From VAZQ01 sp035293945 (lineage in GTDB: Bacteria; Pseudomonadota; Alphaproteobacteria; Rhizobiales; Xanthobacteraceae), in NCBI GenBank assembly GCA_035293945.1, contig DATGLV010000031.1:62001-126000 (forward strand): DNA of 64,000 nt, in the 5' to 3' direction. The translations under genes were made by a program, and so were the position numbers. Shown here in pieces: positions 62,110-64,000 of this stretch (the first letter of the stretch is position 1; each line of letters opens with the position of its first letter). Under the pieces are notes generated by a model. That model worked only from the letters and a program-made list of their open reading frames with translations, made no database searches and was not told the DNA's origin.

Positions 62110-63147
62110 ATGCACCATGGCCGCATGACAACTGCTGCGCTTCAGCTTGAATATCCGCTCAGCGAATGGGTGATCGCCCCGTCCGCGGAGGAGCGCGCGC
62201 GCGGACAATTCTCGCCTGAGCGGCTGCGCGAAGCGCACGCCGCTTTTCGCCAGCACGGCTGCCTGCTTCTGCGCGGGGCGCTTCCGGTTTCGCTCATCGA
62301 CGACATGCGCGCGGAGTTCGACGCACGCTATGGCGTGCTCGGATTTTCCGGCATGATGGAGCAATCGCGGCGCCCCCCGCCCAATCCGGTCGACCCGCGC
62401 GGCGAGGCGCGCTTCGAGATCACGATGCGGATGAGCGGCGCATTCGCGCGGCCGGAAGGCTTTGCGAACCCGCTGTTGCGCGGAATTCTCGCGCCTCTCC
62501 TGGGCGGCGACATGCAGCTCAACAGCTTCTCGATCGTGGTTTCCTATCCGGGTGCCGCGATGCAGCAGATCCACCGCGATCACGGCCATCTGTTCGCGAG
62601 CGAGCCGGATATCGGCCCCAATCTGCCGGTTTACGCCGTCAATGTGGGCGTGCCGCTGATCGATGTCGACCTGGAGATCGGACCGACCGGGGTTTGGCCT
62701 ACCTCGCACCGATGGGCGCCGAATGTTGAAGCCGATCCGGCCGCGGTTTCGGTTTGCCCGATAAAGCGCGGCGACTGCATCCTCATCGACTACCGCACTC
62801 TGCACACCGGCATGCCCAATCGCAGCGCGCAGGTGCGGCCCATCCTCTACATGGTCTATGCGCGCGGCTGGTTCTCGGACGAGGCAACCCACTTCGGCGT
62901 CAATTCGCCGGACATGCCGCTCGAGGAGTACGACAAGATTCCCGAAGCGGCCCGCAAGCCGCTGCTCTACCGGGCCTTGTCGCAGGCGGTGCGTAGTCCG
63001 CGCGGCGCTCCCGAACGCGAGGCGCGCGCGCCGCGCGCGGGGCTCAATCCGGCAGATCCGGCGAGCTGGGGCAAGGTGGGGCGCAACGATGCCTGCCCGT
63101 GCGGGTCGGGCAAAAAGTACAAGCAGTGCCACGGGCGGTCGGCATGA
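62110..63147 (+). CDS. Phytanoyl-CoA-dioxygenase-like protein with SEC-C tail
   Basis: 345 residues (340 from ATG 62125). Fe(II)/2-oxoglutarate oxygenase fold: first metal site HRDHGHLF (~155-162), IDVDLEIGPTGVWPTSHRW, and the second His in DYRTLHTGMPN with the 2OG-binding Arg in QVRPILYMV. The N-terminal half (FRQHGCLLLRGALPVSLIDD) is the PhyH opening. The last ~25 residues form a SEC-C zinc motif, GRNDACPCGSGKKYKQCHG (CXC-X8-CH). SEC-C fused to an oxygenase is uncommon; it may bind protein or ribosome surfaces. Lies 38 bp after the sulfotransferase. Confidence 0.85.
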   Translation: MHHGRMTTAALQLEYPLSEWVIAPSAEERARGQFSPERLREAHAAFRQHGCLLLRGALPVSLIDDMRAEFDARYGVLGFSGMMEQSRRPPPNPVDPRGEARFEITMRMSGAFARPEGFANPLLRGILAPLLGGDMQLNSFSIVVSYPGAAMQQIHRDHGHLFASEPDIGPNLPVYAVNVGVPLIDVDLEIGPTGVWPTSHRWAPNVEADPAAVSVCPIKRGDCILIDYRTLHTGMPNRSAQVRPILYMVYARGWFSDEATHFGVNSPDMPLEEYDKIPEAARKPLLYRALSQAVRSPRGAPEREARAPRAGLNPADPASWGKVGRNDACPCGSGKKYKQCHGRSA

Positions 63148-63210
63148 CGGAAGCGCACGCGATTCTTCAAAGATCGCATGCGTCAGGGGAAAAAGCCGGG
63201 GAGTCGTGAC

Positions 63211-64000
63211 ATGGACTGGATCGTAGCCGTCTCGGCCGGCGAGGCCGCGAGCGGCGAGTTCGATCCCGAGACTGACAGCAGGCTGCGTGCCGCGTTCCAG
63301 GAGCACGGCTGCGTTCTCTTGCGCGGCGTATTCTCGAGCGCCACGATCGACGCCATGCACCGCGAATACGCGGCGCAGCTCGGCGCGCTCGATCTCGCAG
63401 CGATGCGCGCGCAGGCGGAGAAGCCGCCGCCCAACCGGCTGATCGGCGTCGGCGGCGCCCGCTACGACGTCACGCTGCGCATGAACGGCGTGTTCGGCAA
63501 TCCCGAGGTGCTTGCCAATCCCTTGCTGATCAAGTTTCTGCGTCCGCTGCTCGGCAAGGACATGCGGCTGAACAGCCTGACAGTCGTCGTGTCGCATCCC
63601 GGCTCGTCGCAGCAGCAGGCGCATCGCGACCACAACCATCTTTTCTCCGAGCCCGGGCTCGGACCCAGCCTGCCGGTTTATGCGGTCAACGTCGCAATCC
63701 CCTTGATCGACGTCGATCTCGAGACCGGCCCGACCGGCGTGTGGCTGGGCTCGCATCGCTTCGAGCACATGACCTCGGTGCAAGCGAGCGCCATGGTGGC
63801 GATCCCCTGGCAGCGGGGCGACTGCATGCTGATGGATTATCGCCTGTTGCATGCGGGCCTGCCCAATCGCGGTACCCAGCCGCGACCGGTCCTGTACCTG
63901 GTCTATGGACGCCGGTGGTTCGCCGACGACGTGAACCACATCAACCGCATCCCGCTCGACATGGCGTTGGAACGCTACGCAGAGCTGCCCGAGCCGGTTC
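63211..64000 (+). CDS. Second phytanoyl-CoA-dioxygenase-like protein, 5' part
   Basis: Starts at ATG 63211 and is still open at the window end; 263 residues seen. It is a clear tandem paralogue of the previous gene: FQEHGCVLLRGVFSSATIDA at the start, HRDHNHLFSEPGLGPSLPVY for the first metal site, DVDLETGPTGVWLGSHRF and DYRLLHAGLPN for the second His, QPRPVLYLVYGRRWF with the Arg. All catalytic residues are intact. Whether it also has a SEC-C tail cannot be seen. The pair probably modifies related substrates. Confidence 0.88.
   Translation, partial: MDWIVAVSAGEAASGEFDPETDSRLRAAFQEHGCVLLRGVFSSATIDAMHREYAAQLGALDLAAMRAQAEKPPPNRLIGVGGARYDVTLRMNGVFGNPEVLANPLLIKFLRPLLGKDMRLNSLTVVVSHPGSSQQQAHRDHNHLFSEPGLGPSLPVYAVNVAIPLIDVDLETGPTGVWLGSHRFEHMTSVQASAMVAIPWQRGDCMLMDYRLLHAGLPNRGTQPRPVLYLVYGRRWFADDVNHINRIPLDMALERYAELPEPV

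Noticed and set aside
62020..63939. 639-residue minus-strand frame over both dioxygenase genes
   Set aside because: Plus-strand genes carry intact metal-binding motifs; the opposite frame shows no domain and only mirrors the paralogy of the two genes.

Overview
The window is GC-rich, gene-dense DNA from an alphaproteobacterium, most likely a member of the Hyphomicrobiales (Rhizobiales) near Bradyrhizobium, Pseudolabrys or Xanthobacteraceae. The evidence is a CtrA/ChpT cell-cycle phosphorelay, a GANTC-rich ctrA upstream region, DUF1134 and DUF1127 proteins, several orphan solute-binding proteins, the rpmH-rnpA-yidC-engB-argB order, and short palindromic repeats of the type common in that order. 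The assignment comes from gene content only.

0-16 kb is mixed metabolism: the end of an outer-membrane efflux gene, orphan TctC-type and NMT1-type binding proteins, pyrE, a Phd/VapC toxin-antitoxin pair followed by a DUF429-like putative nuclease, a diheme cytochrome c, an MFS transporter, an aldo/keto reductase, a LysR regulator, a DUF1127 protein carrying an in-frame palindromic repeat, tRNA-Val(CAC), a coiled-coil membrane protein, DUF1134 (EipA-like) and YHS proteins.

15.4-33.1 kb is a motility and cell-cycle block: chpT, cheA(-REC)-cheW-cheY-cheB-cheR, ctrA, fliI-fliJ and flhA. It is interrupted by an orphan molybdenum hydroxylase large subunit and an ECF sigma/anti-sigma pair. ChpT passes phosphate to CtrA, and candidate CtrA boxes lie before flhA and before a beta-propeller gene at 58.6 kb.

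33-48 kb is housekeeping: fmt-truA; dapD, DUF805 and dapE (dapE carries a second in-frame repeat); argB with a HAD phosphatase; and rpmH-rnpA-yidC-engB behind a clear sigma-70 promoter. A membrane protein, a glycosyltransferase and a binding protein sit between these blocks.

48-64 kb holds an orphan histidine kinase, a fluoride riboswitch with crcB and DUF190, nikR with a nickel transporter behind a candidate NikR operator, an RND efflux pair, two secreted proteins (TPR and beta-propeller), a TPR-sulfotransferase, and tandem phytanoyl-CoA-dioxygenase-like genes, one with a SEC-C tail and the other cut by the window end.

No CRISPR array, rRNA, phage or complete insertion sequence was seen. 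The best leads are the in-frame repeats in dapE and DUF1127, an ~80 bp dispersed repeat family, a nested inverted repeat between ctrA and the molybdenum hydroxylase, the toxin-antitoxin-nuclease trio and the sulfotransferase-dioxygenase cluster.
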